The position numbers were made by a program, and so were the translations under genes. A stretch of 64,000 bases of DNA from Pelagibius litoralis (GTDB lineage Bacteria > Pseudomonadota > Alphaproteobacteria > Kiloniellales > Kiloniellaceae), in the NCBI RefSeq assembly GCF_011683915.1, contig NZ_JAAQPH010000017.1, forward strand, positions 62,001 through 126,000, given 5' to 3'. Every line of letters starts with the position of its first letter. Positions within the stretch are counted from its first letter, which is position 1. The notes under the pieces were generated by a model that ran no database searches, was not told the DNA's origin, and worked only from the letters and a program-made list of their open reading frames with translations. Shown here in pieces: positions 1-7,870 of this stretch.

Positions 1-2
1 CC

Positions 3-755
3 TGTGATCTAGGCGAACTCTGGGTCTCCACCAAGTGCGGCGAGTCCGACACCACCTCCGGGCTGGCATCCAACCCGACCGTCGGCAACTTCATCGACAA
101 GTTCGACGAGCTTGGTGCGACGACCTGTTTCGGCGAAACCTCGGAGCTGACCGGCGCCGAGCAGGTCTGTGCGACCCGCGCCGCGACGCCGGAAGCGGCG
201 GAGAAGTTCCTGAAGACCTGGCAGGCCTACATGGACGAGGTTATCGAGCCACATAAGACCAGCGACCTTTCCGACAGCCAGCCGACCAAGGGCAACATCG
301 CCGGCGGCCTGACGACCATCGAGGAAAAGGCTTTCGGCAACCTGCAGAAAATCGGCAAGAAGACGAAGTTCATCGACGTCCTGCAGCCGGCCGAGCAGCC
401 AGCAAGCGGGCCGGGGCTCTACTTCATGGACACCAGCTCCGCCGCTGCGGAATGTGTGACCCTGCAGGCCGCCGCCGGTTTTGTGGTACATCTTTTCCCG
501 ACGGGCCAGGGCAACATCATCGGCAATCCGATCGAGCCGGTGATCAAGCTGACGGCCAACCCGAAAACGGCGCGGGAGATGGGCGAGCATGTCGATCTCG
601 ACGTCTCGGGCATTCTGCGTGGTGAGATGAACATGGACGAAGCCGGGGATGCCCTGATCGACATCACCCTGCGCACCTGCAACGGGCGTCTGACCGCGGC
701 AGAGGCCTTGAAGCATCGCGAGTTCGTCATGACCAAACTCTATCGCAGCGCCTGA
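3..755 (+). CDS. suyB: SuyB-like sulfolactate sulfo-lyase large subunit (UxaA/altronate dehydratase family), C-terminal part
   Basis: The reading frame is open from the first bases, so the 5' end lies outside the window; about 250 C-terminal residues are present. The part shown belongs to the galactarate/altronate dehydratase C-terminal family: [10 protein letters not shown], then [20 protein letters not shown], then [11 protein letters not shown]. The ending ([13 protein letters not shown]) and the CGESDTTSG stretch fit, from memory, the large subunit of (2R)-sulfolactate sulfo-lyase, which releases sulfite and pyruvate, better than true altronate dehydratase. The next gene, an Ldh-family 2-hydroxyacid dehydrogenase 38 bp downstream, also fits sulfolactate metabolism (ComC-type). 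The small subunit would lie upstream, outside the window. Assignment to the family is firm; the sulfolactate substrate is inferred. Confidence 0.68.
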   Translation, partial: CDLGELWVSTKCGESDTTSGLASNPTVGNFIDKFDELGATTCFGETSELTGAEQVCATRAATPEAAEKFLKTWQAYMDEVIEPHKTSDLSDSQPTKGNIAGGLTTIEEKAFGNLQKIGKKTKFIDVLQPAEQPASGPGLYFMDTSSAAAECVTLQAAAGFVVHLFPTGQGNIIGNPIEPVIKLTANPKTAREMGEHVDLDVSGILRGEMNMDEAGDALIDITLRTCNGRLTAAEALKHREFVMTKLYRSA

Positions 756-793
756 TCGGTTCCGACGCAGGCACAAAACAAGGGGGAAGCGGC

Positions 794-1801
794 GTGAGCG
801 AAGGTGAACGCTTTACGCTGGCCGAGGCACGCGACTTGGCGGTCAAGGCTTTGGTGACGGCCGGCACGGCGGAAGGAAACGCCCTGTCGGTCGCCACCGC
901 CCTTGTGGCCGCCGAGGCCGACGGTCAGAAAGGCCATGGCCTGTCGCGGCTGGCCAGCTATGCCGGCCAGGTCCGAACCGGGAAAGTGAAGGGCGCGGCC
1001 GAGCCGCAGATCGAGCGACTATCGGCTTCGGCGATCCGGGTGGACGCCGGCGCGGGCTTTGCATTTCCGGCTTTGGATTGCGCCCGGGACGCCCTGGTGT
1101 CGATGGCCCGCAGCCAGATGATCGCGGTGGCGGCGGTCTATAACTCCCACCACTTCGGCCAGGGCGGCTATCATGTCGAGCGGCTGGCGGAGCAAGGGCT
1201 TGTCGGGCTGATGCTCGGCAATTCGCCGCAGGCCATTGCTCCTTGGGGCGGCACGCAGGGGCTCTTTGGTACCAATCCGATTGCGATGGCCGCGCCACGA
1301 CGCGAGGCGCCGCCACTGGTTATCGACCTTTCCCTCGCCAAGGTGGCGCGCGGCAAGGTTATGGCCGCCGCCAAGACGGGCCAGGAGATTCCCGAGGGCT
1401 GGGCCCTGGACGCGGAGGGCCGTCCGACCCGGGACCCGGAGGCGGCGCTGGCCGGCACCATGATCCCGATGGGCGAGGCAAAGGGCGCCGCGCTGGCGAT
1501 GCTCGTCGAAATCCTCTCGGCAACCCTGGTGGGCGCCAACCATGGGTTCGAGGCCTCTTCATTCTTCACCGCCGAGGGGCCGCCACCCGGTGTGGGACAA
1601 TTGCTCCTGGCGTTCGATCCGACGCCGCTCTCCGGCGGTGGCTTTGCCGATCGCCTCGAAATCTTGGTTAATGCACTCCAGTCACAGCCGGGCGCCCGCC
1701 TGCCCGGGACCCGTCGTTTGACGGCGAGAGAGGTTGCCGAGCGTGACGGGCTACTCGTTCCGGCTGCAATTGTGGCAGAGATCAAGGCCTTGTTGCGCTA
1801 A
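794..1801 (+). CDS. comC: Ldh family oxidoreductase, possible (R)-sulfolactate dehydrogenase
   Basis: A 335-residue protein of the malate/L-lactate dehydrogenase (Ldh/YlbC/ComC) family, which uses NAD(P)H on 2-keto or imino acids. Family marks are the HGLSRL stretch near residue 55, NSHHFGQGGYHVERLAEQGL around 117-136 and the GLFGTNPIAMAAP motif around 155-170. It starts at GTG 794 behind an AAGGGGGAAG ribosome site and directly follows the SuyB-like gene, so the two are probably co-transcribed. In sulfolactate-using bacteria a ComC enzyme pairs with another dehydrogenase to invert sulfolactate stereochemistry before SuyAB cleavage, hence the proposed role. Other Ldh members act on malate, ureidoglycolate or piperideine-carboxylate, so substrate confidence is moderate. 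Confidence 0.72.
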   Translation: MSEGERFTLAEARDLAVKALVTAGTAEGNALSVATALVAAEADGQKGHGLSRLASYAGQVRTGKVKGAAEPQIERLSASAIRVDAGAGFAFPALDCARDALVSMARSQMIAVAAVYNSHHFGQGGYHVERLAEQGLVGLMLGNSPQAIAPWGGTQGLFGTNPIAMAAPRREAPPLVIDLSLAKVARGKVMAAAKTGQEIPEGWALDAEGRPTRDPEAALAGTMIPMGEAKGAALAMLVEILSATLVGANHGFEASSFFTAEGPPPGVGQLLLAFDPTPLSGGGFADRLEILVNALQSQPGARLPGTRRLTAREVAERDGLLVPAAIVAEIKALLR

Positions 1802-1883
1802 GGCAGGCGGTATTGCCGGACCTCACGGTCCCTATCCAAGCTTGTAAAACCTTTCCGGCGGCTACCTCTATTACTCCAACAAT

Positions 1884-1926
1884 TTGACTAATCAACTTGT
1901 TGATTGGTGATGGTAAGTCCATGCTA
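1884..1926 (+). promoter_or_regulatory. Promoter region with AATCAA-CTTG-TTGATT palindrome
   Basis: The 200-bp gap between the dehydrogenase and the histidine kinase gene holds a perfect 16-bp inverted repeat AATCAACTTGTTGATT at 1890-1905. A plausible -35 (TTGGTG, 1904-1909) and a TATCCT-like -10 near 1924-1929 lie on its right side, so the palindrome would overlap the -35 region. It could be the operator of the kinase/FecR/OmpA cassette. The regulator is unknown. Confidence 0.35.
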
Positions 1927-2032
1927 TCCTATGCTTTAGGGTGGAATTGCGGGGCGGTACGCTAGCTCATGTATCGGCAGGGAGAGCAGATAAGGCGAGC
2001 CATTGAGGCGGCGCGGGCGAAGAAGCGTCGTC

Positions 2033-4258
2033 ATGCCCGACGAAGGCGGTGGACTCAGGCCTGGGTTGATGGTGCCTCTTTGCTCCGCGTCGGACGATTG
2101 TCGGCGAGCGAGGCCGCTGGTGTTTAGGGACGAACGACGATCGGCGGGTTCAGGACTTCTTGCGAAAACCGCTGGTGGCTGGGTCAGGAGAGGGCTTCTT
2201 TGGATGGTTGCCATCCTGGTTGTGTCTCTTCGTTTCGCCGATCCGGAGCCGCTTCCGACCTTTCGGGACGCATTTTTCGATTTTGCCCAAAGGCTTTTGC
2301 CTGCGGGTGCCGAGGAGCCTGCCGAGAACCTTGTCATCGTGGATATCGACGAGCGGAGCTTGGCGGCGCTTGGCCAATGGCCCTGGCCGCGTGATCTGCT
2401 GGCCGATCTTGTCGGCCGGATCGCCGCCGGCAAGCCATCCGTTCTGGGTATCAACATCATCTTTTCCGAGAGCGACCGCCTGTCGCCGGAAAATCTGCTG
2501 AAACGCTTTCCCTTGGATGCCCCTTTGCGCGAGAGCCTGGCGGCTTTGCCGTCCAACGACAGCATGCTGGCGGCCAAGCTGCGCACGCTGCCGGTTGTGC
2601 TGGCCGCAGCGACGGCTGGTAATGAGGTTCCGGTTGCGGAAGGCGGCGCTGTGCAGACGCCGGTCCTGTTGCGGTTGGGCCGGCAGACGGGCTCGGAACT
2701 GCGACGCTATCCGGCTTTGCTCCGGAACCTGCAAGTGCTGGAGGACGCGAGCGCCGGTGTTGGTGTTGCCAGCCTGGCATTGTCCGGCGATGGCGTGATC
2801 CGCAAGCTGCCCGTCGTGATGCTGGTGGGCGATGCCATCCTGCCGAGCTTTGCGGTCGAGGTGCTGCGTATCGCCAAGGGAGCCGAAGCCATCTCGGTTG
2901 AGATCGACGGGCCGGGCGTGACCCGTGTGACCTTGGCCGAGACGACGATCGAAACGGCTTTTCCCGGTCATGTCTGGCTGCGAGACCGCAGCGCCGAATC
3001 GTTCTCGCGAATCTCCGCCGCGGCCTTGTTGGCGGACGAGGTTCCGCTTTCCCGCCTGCAGGGGCGTATCGTGCTTCTCGGCTCTACCGGGGTAGGCCTT
3101 GGCAAAAGCTTTATAACCCCTGGCGGAGAGTTGCGCGCGGCCTTGGACGTCCAGGCGCTTTTTGTTGAGAACCTGGTGAATGAGAGCTACCTGATCCGGC
3201 CCCACTATGCGGCGGTTTGGGAAGGAATTGCGGCCGCCCTCTGCTTCGCGCTGGTTATCGCCTTCACCTCCCGGCTCTCCGGTTATGTCAGTCTGGCAGC
3301 CGCTTTTACGGGATTGGTTTTCCTGTTTGCCGTTTCCCTCTATGTATTTGACCGGCATGCGACCCTGCTTGATCCGAGCTACGCTGCCCTGGTCCTTGTT
3401 CTCAGTTATCTGGTGATGCTGTCGCTTGGCATTGTGGAAGCGCAGCGGCTACGGCGCCGCAGCGACGAGGAAAGGGAGATGGCCCTGGTTCTGGCCGAAG
3501 CGGCCAATCGGTCGAAAACCAGCTTCCTGGCGAATATGAGCCACGAACTGAGGACGCCGTTGAATGCGATCTTGGGTTTTTCGGAAATGATGAAACGCGA
3601 GATTCTTGGGCCGGTTTCACCGCCGAAATACCGCGATTATGTGAGCGATATTCACCACATGGGCCAGCATCTGTTGTCACTGGTCAATGACATATTGGAG
3701 ATGTCGAAGGTCGAGGCGGGCGAGAGCCAGATCACGGAATCGGAGTTTCCGGTGCGCGAGATCCTTGAAGAATGTATGCGAACGGTAAAGACGGCTTACC
3801 AGCATCGTGCCACCAGGATCGTTCAGGAGAGCACGCCGTTCTCGCCTCTGCTTTGGGGCGACCGGCGGATGTTCACGCAGATGGTTCTGAACCTGCTTTC
3901 CAATGCGGTGAAGTACACACCCAGTGGAGGCCAGGTAAAGCTTACCGGCAAGGTAGGCGATGACGGTGCCTATCGCCTGTCGATTTCCGACACAGGCATC
4001 GGTATGTCGGACAAGGAAGTGACCGAAGCCTTTGAGCCCTTTCGCCGCGTCGACCATGCCCTGGCATCCAACCTTGAGGGCATTGGGCTGGGCCTGCCCC
4101 TGACCAAGGCGATGATTGAAATGCATGGCGGAAAGCTGGAGGTTGCCAGCGTTAAGAACCACGGTACGACCGCAACCCTGGTTTTTCCCGCCGAGAGGGT
4201 TCGCAGTCCGATCGAACGAGTGAGCGAAGAGGAAAAGCGCTATGAAGAGTCCGCTTGA
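2033..4258 (+). CDS. CHASE2-domain sensor histidine kinase
   Basis: A membrane histidine kinase of about 741 residues from ATG 2033; a TTG at 2003 would add 10 residues and neither start has a strong ribosome site. Layout: a cytoplasmic N-terminus, one transmembrane segment (GLLWMVAILVVSL), an extracytoplasmic CHASE2 domain (from LVIVDIDERSLAALGQWPWPR to about residue 380), three further hydrophobic segments, then a HisKA dimerisation domain with the phosphoacceptor His in NMSHELRTPLNAILGFS and a HATPase domain (N-box LSNAVKYTP, G1 SDTGIGM, G2 EGIGLGLPLTKAM). No receiver domain is fused and no response regulator gene is adjacent. The downstream FecR and OmpA genes form a cassette recurrently seen with CHASE2 proteins, which suggests cell-envelope or stress sensing. 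The 3' end overlaps the FecR gene by 17 bp, so they are co-expressed. Confidence 0.88.
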   Translation: MPDEGGGLRPGLMVPLCSASDDCRRARPLVFRDERRSAGSGLLAKTAGGWVRRGLLWMVAILVVSLRFADPEPLPTFRDAFFDFAQRLLPAGAEEPAENLVIVDIDERSLAALGQWPWPRDLLADLVGRIAAGKPSVLGINIIFSESDRLSPENLLKRFPLDAPLRESLAALPSNDSMLAAKLRTLPVVLAAATAGNEVPVAEGGAVQTPVLLRLGRQTGSELRRYPALLRNLQVLEDASAGVGVASLALSGDGVIRKLPVVMLVGDAILPSFAVEVLRIAKGAEAISVEIDGPGVTRVTLAETTIETAFPGHVWLRDRSAESFSRISAAALLADEVPLSRLQGRIVLLGSTGVGLGKSFITPGGELRAALDVQALFVENLVNESYLIRPHYAAVWEGIAAALCFALVIAFTSRLSGYVSLAAAFTGLVFLFAVSLYVFDRHATLLDPSYAALVLVLSYLVMLSLGIVEAQRLRRRSDEEREMALVLAEAANRSKTSFLANMSHELRTPLNAILGFSEMMKREILGPVSPPKYRDYVSDIHHMGQHLLSLVNDILEMSKVEAGESQITESEFPVREILEECMRTVKTAYQHRATRIVQESTPFSPLLWGDRRMFTQMVLNLLSNAVKYTPSGGQVKLTGKVGDDGAYRLSISDTGIGMSDKEVTEAFEPFRRVDHALASNLEGIGLGLPLTKAMIEMHGGKLEVASVKNHGTTATLVFPAERVRSPIERVSEEEKRYEESA

Positions 4259-4712
4259 AATGCGCCGGGTTATCCCGGGACTGATGCTGACCTCGGCACT
4301 GCTGTTGCTTGGGGGAACGCCCACAGCGGCGCAGCAGGAACAGGTCGCTCTGGTCAAGGTGATTGCGGGAGAAGCCTATGCCCTGCGGGCCGAGCAGCGC
4401 GCCGAACTCGACGTTGGCGAGGCGATCTTCGCCAAGGACATCGTGGAGACCGCCGATGGATCCGTCGGTCTGACCTTCAAGGATGGATCGCGGATTTCGA
4501 TCGGTCCCAACTCGCGGGTTCAGTTCACACAGTTCCAGTTCGCCCCGGCGGAGGGGCAACTGTCTTTCCTGATCGAGTTCTTCCGTGGAACCATGCTTTA
4601 CGTCTCGGGCGTGATTGCAAAGCTCTCACCAGACGCTGTGAAGGTGAAGACGCCGGTGGCCACGGTGGCTGTGCGCGGAACCCGTTTCCTGGCAGAAGTT
4701 GAGGGAGATTGA
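4242..4712 (+). CDS. Exported FecR-domain protein
   Basis: A 156-residue protein with an N-terminal signal peptide (hydrophobic LMLTSALLLLGG then TPTAAQQ). The mature part is a FecR domain: GEAYALRAEQRAELDVGEAIFAKDIVETADGS-type residues, then SVGLTFKDGSRISIGPNSRV, then the VKTPVATVAVRGTRF ending typical of the family. Unlike the iron regulator FecR of E. coli it has no cytoplasmic sigma-binding part or transmembrane anchor, so it is a free periplasmic FecR-fold protein. ATG 4242 lies inside the kinase gene, a translationally coupled overlap, and the OmpA lipoprotein gene begins 4 bp after its stop. It probably acts with both as an envelope-associated sensing or scaffold module. The ligand is unknown. 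Confidence 0.85.
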   Translation: MKSPLEMRRVIPGLMLTSALLLLGGTPTAAQQEQVALVKVIAGEAYALRAEQRAELDVGEAIFAKDIVETADGSVGLTFKDGSRISIGPNSRVQFTQFQFAPAEGQLSFLIEFFRGTMLYVSGVIAKLSPDAVKVKTPVATVAVRGTRFLAEVEGD

Positions 4713-4715
4713 TCT

Positions 4716-5309
4716 ATGCTGCGCGCCCTAGTTACGCTGATAATTCTGCTCGGTCTTTCAGCCTGTGCCGGGAACAATCGTTTCGTGCTGCTGGAGGAGG
4801 AGGACGGCAGCGTCGGTTCGATCGTCATCGAGAACGAGGCGGGTTCGCAACTGGTCGATGAGCCGCGGGAGACGACCCGGGTCGGCAGTGCCACGACCGC
4901 GCCAAGCGAACCGAAGGTCATCAGCGAGCAAGAGATTGCGGAGACCTGGGGCTCGACGATCGAGGCCAGTCCCCTGAAGCCGAAGACTTTCATTCTGTAT
5001 TTCATTGTCGGATCGAATCGCCTGACCCCGGATTCACAGGCTCAGTTGCCGGCGATTCTGGAATCGATCAAAGAGTATCCGGCCGCTGAGGTTTCCGTTG
5101 TCGGGCATACCGACCGCACCGGATCGGAACGGCGCAATGCCCAACTCGCGCTGGATCGGGCAGAGACGATCCACGATCTCCTGATAGCCGAGGGCCTGGA
5201 CGCGGGCCTGGTCGATGTCGATTCCCACGGTGAGAGCAACCCCTTGATCCTGACCGAGGATGAGGTCGCCGAGCCGCGTAATCGCCGCGTCGAGGTGACC
5301 GTGCGCTAA
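4716..5309 (+). CDS. OmpA-family lipoprotein
   Basis: A 197-residue protein with a lipoprotein signal (MLRALVTLIILLGLSAC, lipobox LSAC with Cys-17) followed by a low-complexity acidic linker and, from about residue 90, an OmpA-like peptidoglycan-binding domain: FYFIVGSNRLTP-like start, VVGHTDRTGSERRNAQLALD and the final SHGESNPL...NRRVEVTVR. The conserved Asp and Arg that hold diaminopimelate are in HTDRTGS and NRRVEV. It would be outer-membrane anchored and bind the cell wall. It sits 4 bp behind the FecR-domain gene and completes the CHASE2 kinase / FecR / OmpA cassette. Confidence 0.88.
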   Translation: MLRALVTLIILLGLSACAGNNRFVLLEEEDGSVGSIVIENEAGSQLVDEPRETTRVGSATTAPSEPKVISEQEIAETWGSTIEASPLKPKTFILYFIVGSNRLTPDSQAQLPAILESIKEYPAAEVSVVGHTDRTGSERRNAQLALDRAETIHDLLIAEGLDAGLVDVDSHGESNPLILTEDEVAEPRNRRVEVTVR

Positions 5310-5514
5310 CCTTGTCCCGGCGAGCGCAAGACCCTCTTCGGAGTGGTAGGGACTGCCTCTGAGAGAGCCTCGTATTCGGCCATATTCTCCCGACCTCTGT
5401 CCCGGGAGGGACATCGCGCTCTATTGAACCTTTTTGGCCGTTGCGGCGACCAATAGCGGATGCCGTTTTGCCTGCAAGGCGGTGTCCTGCCCGCAGCGAC
5501 CGGAGGATCAACAG

Positions 5515-5697
5515 GTGGTCGAATCTCTCATTCTGCGCTTTCTGGCGCTTCGCGCCCTGGTGGCCTTTACCTTGGTCGCGTTGTTGATCGTCGCCCTGAT
5601 CAGCGACGTCGGGGCCAGTAAGGTGGGGGCCAGCGAGGTGGGAACCGGTCAGCCGGAGCTGGAGGAATGCGGTCGTGTCGGCGAAGTTCCGAACTAA
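5515..5697 (+). CDS. Small single-pass membrane protein, unknown function
   Basis: A 60-residue protein from GTG 5515, chosen because GGAGG at 5502-5506 lies 8 bp upstream; the same frame is open further upstream without a ribosome site. It has one hydrophobic segment (LRALVAFTLVALLIVALI, about residues 11-28) followed by a polar tail with two copies of a VGAS(K/E)VG-type repeat. The gene overlaps the next membrane-protein gene by 23 bp, so they are translationally coupled. I recognise no family. Confidence 0.5.
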   Translation: MVESLILRFLALRALVAFTLVALLIVALISDVGASKVGASEVGTGQPELEECGRVGEVPN

Positions 5698-6268
5698 AGT
5701 CTCTTATCTTGGCTACGCTGCGATGCTTTTCCTCGTCGTGATCTACTGGCTGATGGTGCTCTTACGGAGCGCCATCTATGCGTTTCATAGCCCCGTGGAG
5801 GAGCCGTCAAATATAGTTGACTACGGTCGCGAAGATGCCTGGTTCGAGATCGCGGTTTTCCTGTCGGACGCTGCGGATTACGTCATTTTTCTAAGTGTCG
5901 TCTGTGCGGTGCTGGCTTTTGCATCGTCTGTTCTGCCGGCTGGCAAAGCAGCGACGGCTAAACAAGACTATCCCCTCTACCAAAGCCACAGGGCATATCA
6001 ACGACGCTATGGGACGATCGCGCTTTGCTTTCTCCTGCTCTTCCTTTTGACGCTGCAGCCATTCGGTTTTTATCTCGAGATCGCGGCAGTCGCGGTGCTC
6101 GCCTGGTCTTCCTGGATCATCGTTAAAGGGTGGCGGGCCCTTGCCGGCGAGAGGATCGTGACCGGGCCGCCAGCATGGTGGTTGGGCCTGGCTGCCAATC
6201 TGCTCTTCGTCGCTGGGGTTGTTGCACTTTTAGCTGCCGTTGAACTCGTCGGCCTTCGGCTGCGATAA
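5675..6268 (+). CDS. Multi-pass membrane protein, unknown function (paralogue of next gene)
   Basis: A 197-residue protein starting at GTG 5675 behind GGAGGAA. It has an N-terminal membrane segment (YLGYAAMLFLVVIYWLMVLL), a second one around residues 60-85, and two or three more in the C-terminal half, ending LLFVAGVVALLAAVELVGL. It is clearly related to the next gene: both have a SYL(G/A)YA start, a (Q)xHRxxxxR loop before a long hydrophobic pair, and a KGWRAL / AGWRAF element followed by VTGPPAWW / VAGPLGWQ. No catalytic motif is visible. It belongs to the small cluster between the OmpA gene and the lysozyme gene. Confidence 0.55.
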   Translation: MSAKFRTKVSYLGYAAMLFLVVIYWLMVLLRSAIYAFHSPVEEPSNIVDYGREDAWFEIAVFLSDAADYVIFLSVVCAVLAFASSVLPAGKAATAKQDYPLYQSHRAYQRRYGTIALCFLLLFLLTLQPFGFYLEIAAVAVLAWSSWIIVKGWRALAGERIVTGPPAWWLGLAANLLFVAGVVALLAAVELVGLRLR

Positions 6269-6301
6269 CCCAAAAGCCGGATTAATTTGAGGAACCCCAC
6301 G

Positions 6302-6847
6302 ATGGCATCGAGTTGGATGGTAACGACCTCTTATCTGGCTTATGCGGTCGGCCTCTTGTGCATGGCCGCGAGTTGGTTTGCTTTCCTGGCTGTCTGGGTC
6401 GTCTATCGACAGATTGACGCAGGCAACCTGGAGGAATCTTGGCGCGCGACCGGCCATCTTGTCGCGCGGTCTTCATGGCTTGCTCTGTGGCTTTCTGCTG
6501 TTTCGATTCTCTCCGGCTTCGCGGCGGCCTTGCCGGGTGGGGTGGAGGCCGGTTCTCTCGGACAGACCCATCGGTCATTTCTTCTGCGTCTGGCGCCCAT
6601 CGCGGCGCTCTGTTTTGGCTTGGTCTTTCTGGCTGAGGGGCGGATGGGGTCGCTTGACGCCGATCTTCTTTCCGTTGCTGCCTTGCTTTGGTGTTTCTGG
6701 CTGCTCGCCGCCGGTTGGCGGGCGTTCTGCACCGATGTCACCGTTGCCGGCCCCTTGGGATGGCAGGTCGCACTCGCTGTCAGTCTTGCCGTCGGGGGTT
6801 TCTGCGTTTGGTTCTTCTGTTGCTTTCGCATGACCCGCCTCTTTTAG
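6302..6847 (+). CDS. Multi-pass membrane protein, unknown function (paralogue of previous gene)
   Basis: A 181-residue protein from ATG 6302, preferred over TTG 6287 because GAGGAA at 6289-6294 is correctly placed for it. Four to five hydrophobic segments are visible (SYLAYAVGLLCMAASWFAFL, the SWLALWLSAVSILSGFAAAL stretch, two central ones and the C-terminal QVALAVSLAVGGFCVWFF). It is the diverged twin of the preceding gene, sharing the loop ending HR(S/A) and the GWRA(F/L) element. The pair may form a heteromeric membrane complex; this is inference only. Confidence 0.55.
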   Translation: MASSWMVTTSYLAYAVGLLCMAASWFAFLAVWVVYRQIDAGNLEESWRATGHLVARSSWLALWLSAVSILSGFAAALPGGVEAGSLGQTHRSFLLRLAPIAALCFGLVFLAEGRMGSLDADLLSVAALLWCFWLLAAGWRAFCTDVTVAGPLGWQVALAVSLAVGGFCVWFFCCFRMTRLF

Positions 6848-6954
6848 GTTTACCGTGCCGCTCGTTTGCCGGTCCGTTCCCCGAATGCGCCATTGACGGC
6901 AGGTTACAAGCGGTCGCAGGCTCTAACCTGCGGTCGGTGAGGGAAGAGGGATCT

Positions 6955-7761
6955 ATGGCAATTGTTCCGCAGATAGTTCAGGGGTCTTACGATGCCGCGC
7001 TTTTCGACTTCATTGCGAAAAGCGAGGGTTTCGTGGCGCGGGTCTACAGCGATCATCGCGGCATACCGACACTGGGGCTGGGTTATGCCCTCTTGGTGGA
7101 CGCGCCGGGCTGGCCGAAACGGCAGGGACTTGGCGACGATCTTTCCGCTATCGGCGTGACATTGAGCGAGGCCGATGAGGCCCTGCTCGATTCACTCAGC
7201 CGCGCTCTGGCCGGCGGCGCGGTGGACGAGGCAAAAGCCCTGGTAGCGCCCTGGAAACCAGGCGAGGACCCGGCCGCCGGCAATGCTTTCAGTTTTCTGA
7301 TCACCCGTGAGCAGGGCCGGGCGCTCTTTGAGCGTATCCGGCCGGATTATGAGGGCATTCTGACCCAGCGTCTGGGCCGCCCTTTGCTGCAGGCGCTTGC
7401 CGGGTCGCAGGAGTTGATGGTGCTCTTCTCCCTGACCTACAACAGCCCCGCTTTGATCGGCCCCGGCCTGACCGCGGCCCTGCGCGAGGGCGCGCGGGAG
7501 AGGGCCTGGTACGAGATCCGCTTCGGTTCCAACCGTGAACGGCACCGCGGTCTTCAGAACCGGCGCGATCACGAAGCGGAGATGTTCGGCGCCCTGAATG
7601 CCCAGCCTACGGCGGCCGAACAGCTTGCCTTTCTTCAACTGATCGATACGCGGCGCGACAAGATCACGCGCTATCTTGGGCAGGTGGGCTTGGAAAGGGA
7701 CGGGATAGAGACTGTCCTGGCGGGCCTGGAAGACAGTGCCCGCACGACGCGCCTGGCTTGA
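6955..7761 (+). CDS. T4-type lysozyme-like muramidase (GH24/pesticin-like)
   Basis: A 268-residue protein from ATG 6955 after a GGAAGAGGG ribosome site; the same frame is open further upstream but without coding character. The N-terminal half resembles T4 lysozyme: IAKSEGF carries the candidate catalytic Glu, RVYSDHRG the Asp and GIPTLGLGYAL the Thr of the Glu-Asp-Thr triad, all within about 25 residues. A later VLFSLTYNSPALIG segment fits the second helical lobe. No signal peptide is seen, so export would need another route, or it acts in the cytoplasm or is phage-derived. No other phage genes surround it. The C-terminal 60 residues are of unknown function. Confidence 0.6.
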   Translation: MAIVPQIVQGSYDAALFDFIAKSEGFVARVYSDHRGIPTLGLGYALLVDAPGWPKRQGLGDDLSAIGVTLSEADEALLDSLSRALAGGAVDEAKALVAPWKPGEDPAAGNAFSFLITREQGRALFERIRPDYEGILTQRLGRPLLQALAGSQELMVLFSLTYNSPALIGPGLTAALREGARERAWYEIRFGSNRERHRGLQNRRDHEAEMFGALNAQPTAAEQLAFLQLIDTRRDKITRYLGQVGLERDGIETVLAGLEDSARTTRLA

Positions 7762-7870
7762 GGGGCGCGCGCTTTGTTGTGCCGCGACGGCATTTCGCCC
7801 GCGAAATTTAGCGAGTCATCGTGTTAGCTTGCCGACCGTAAAGATAATCGGTGCTTCGGGAGGGCAAGCT

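Noticed and set aside
2150-3358. A 402-residue open frame antisense to the histidine kinase
   Set aside because: It lies fully inside a gene with clear kinase motifs, has no ribosome site and has Gln/Arg-rich composition typical of high-G+C shadows.
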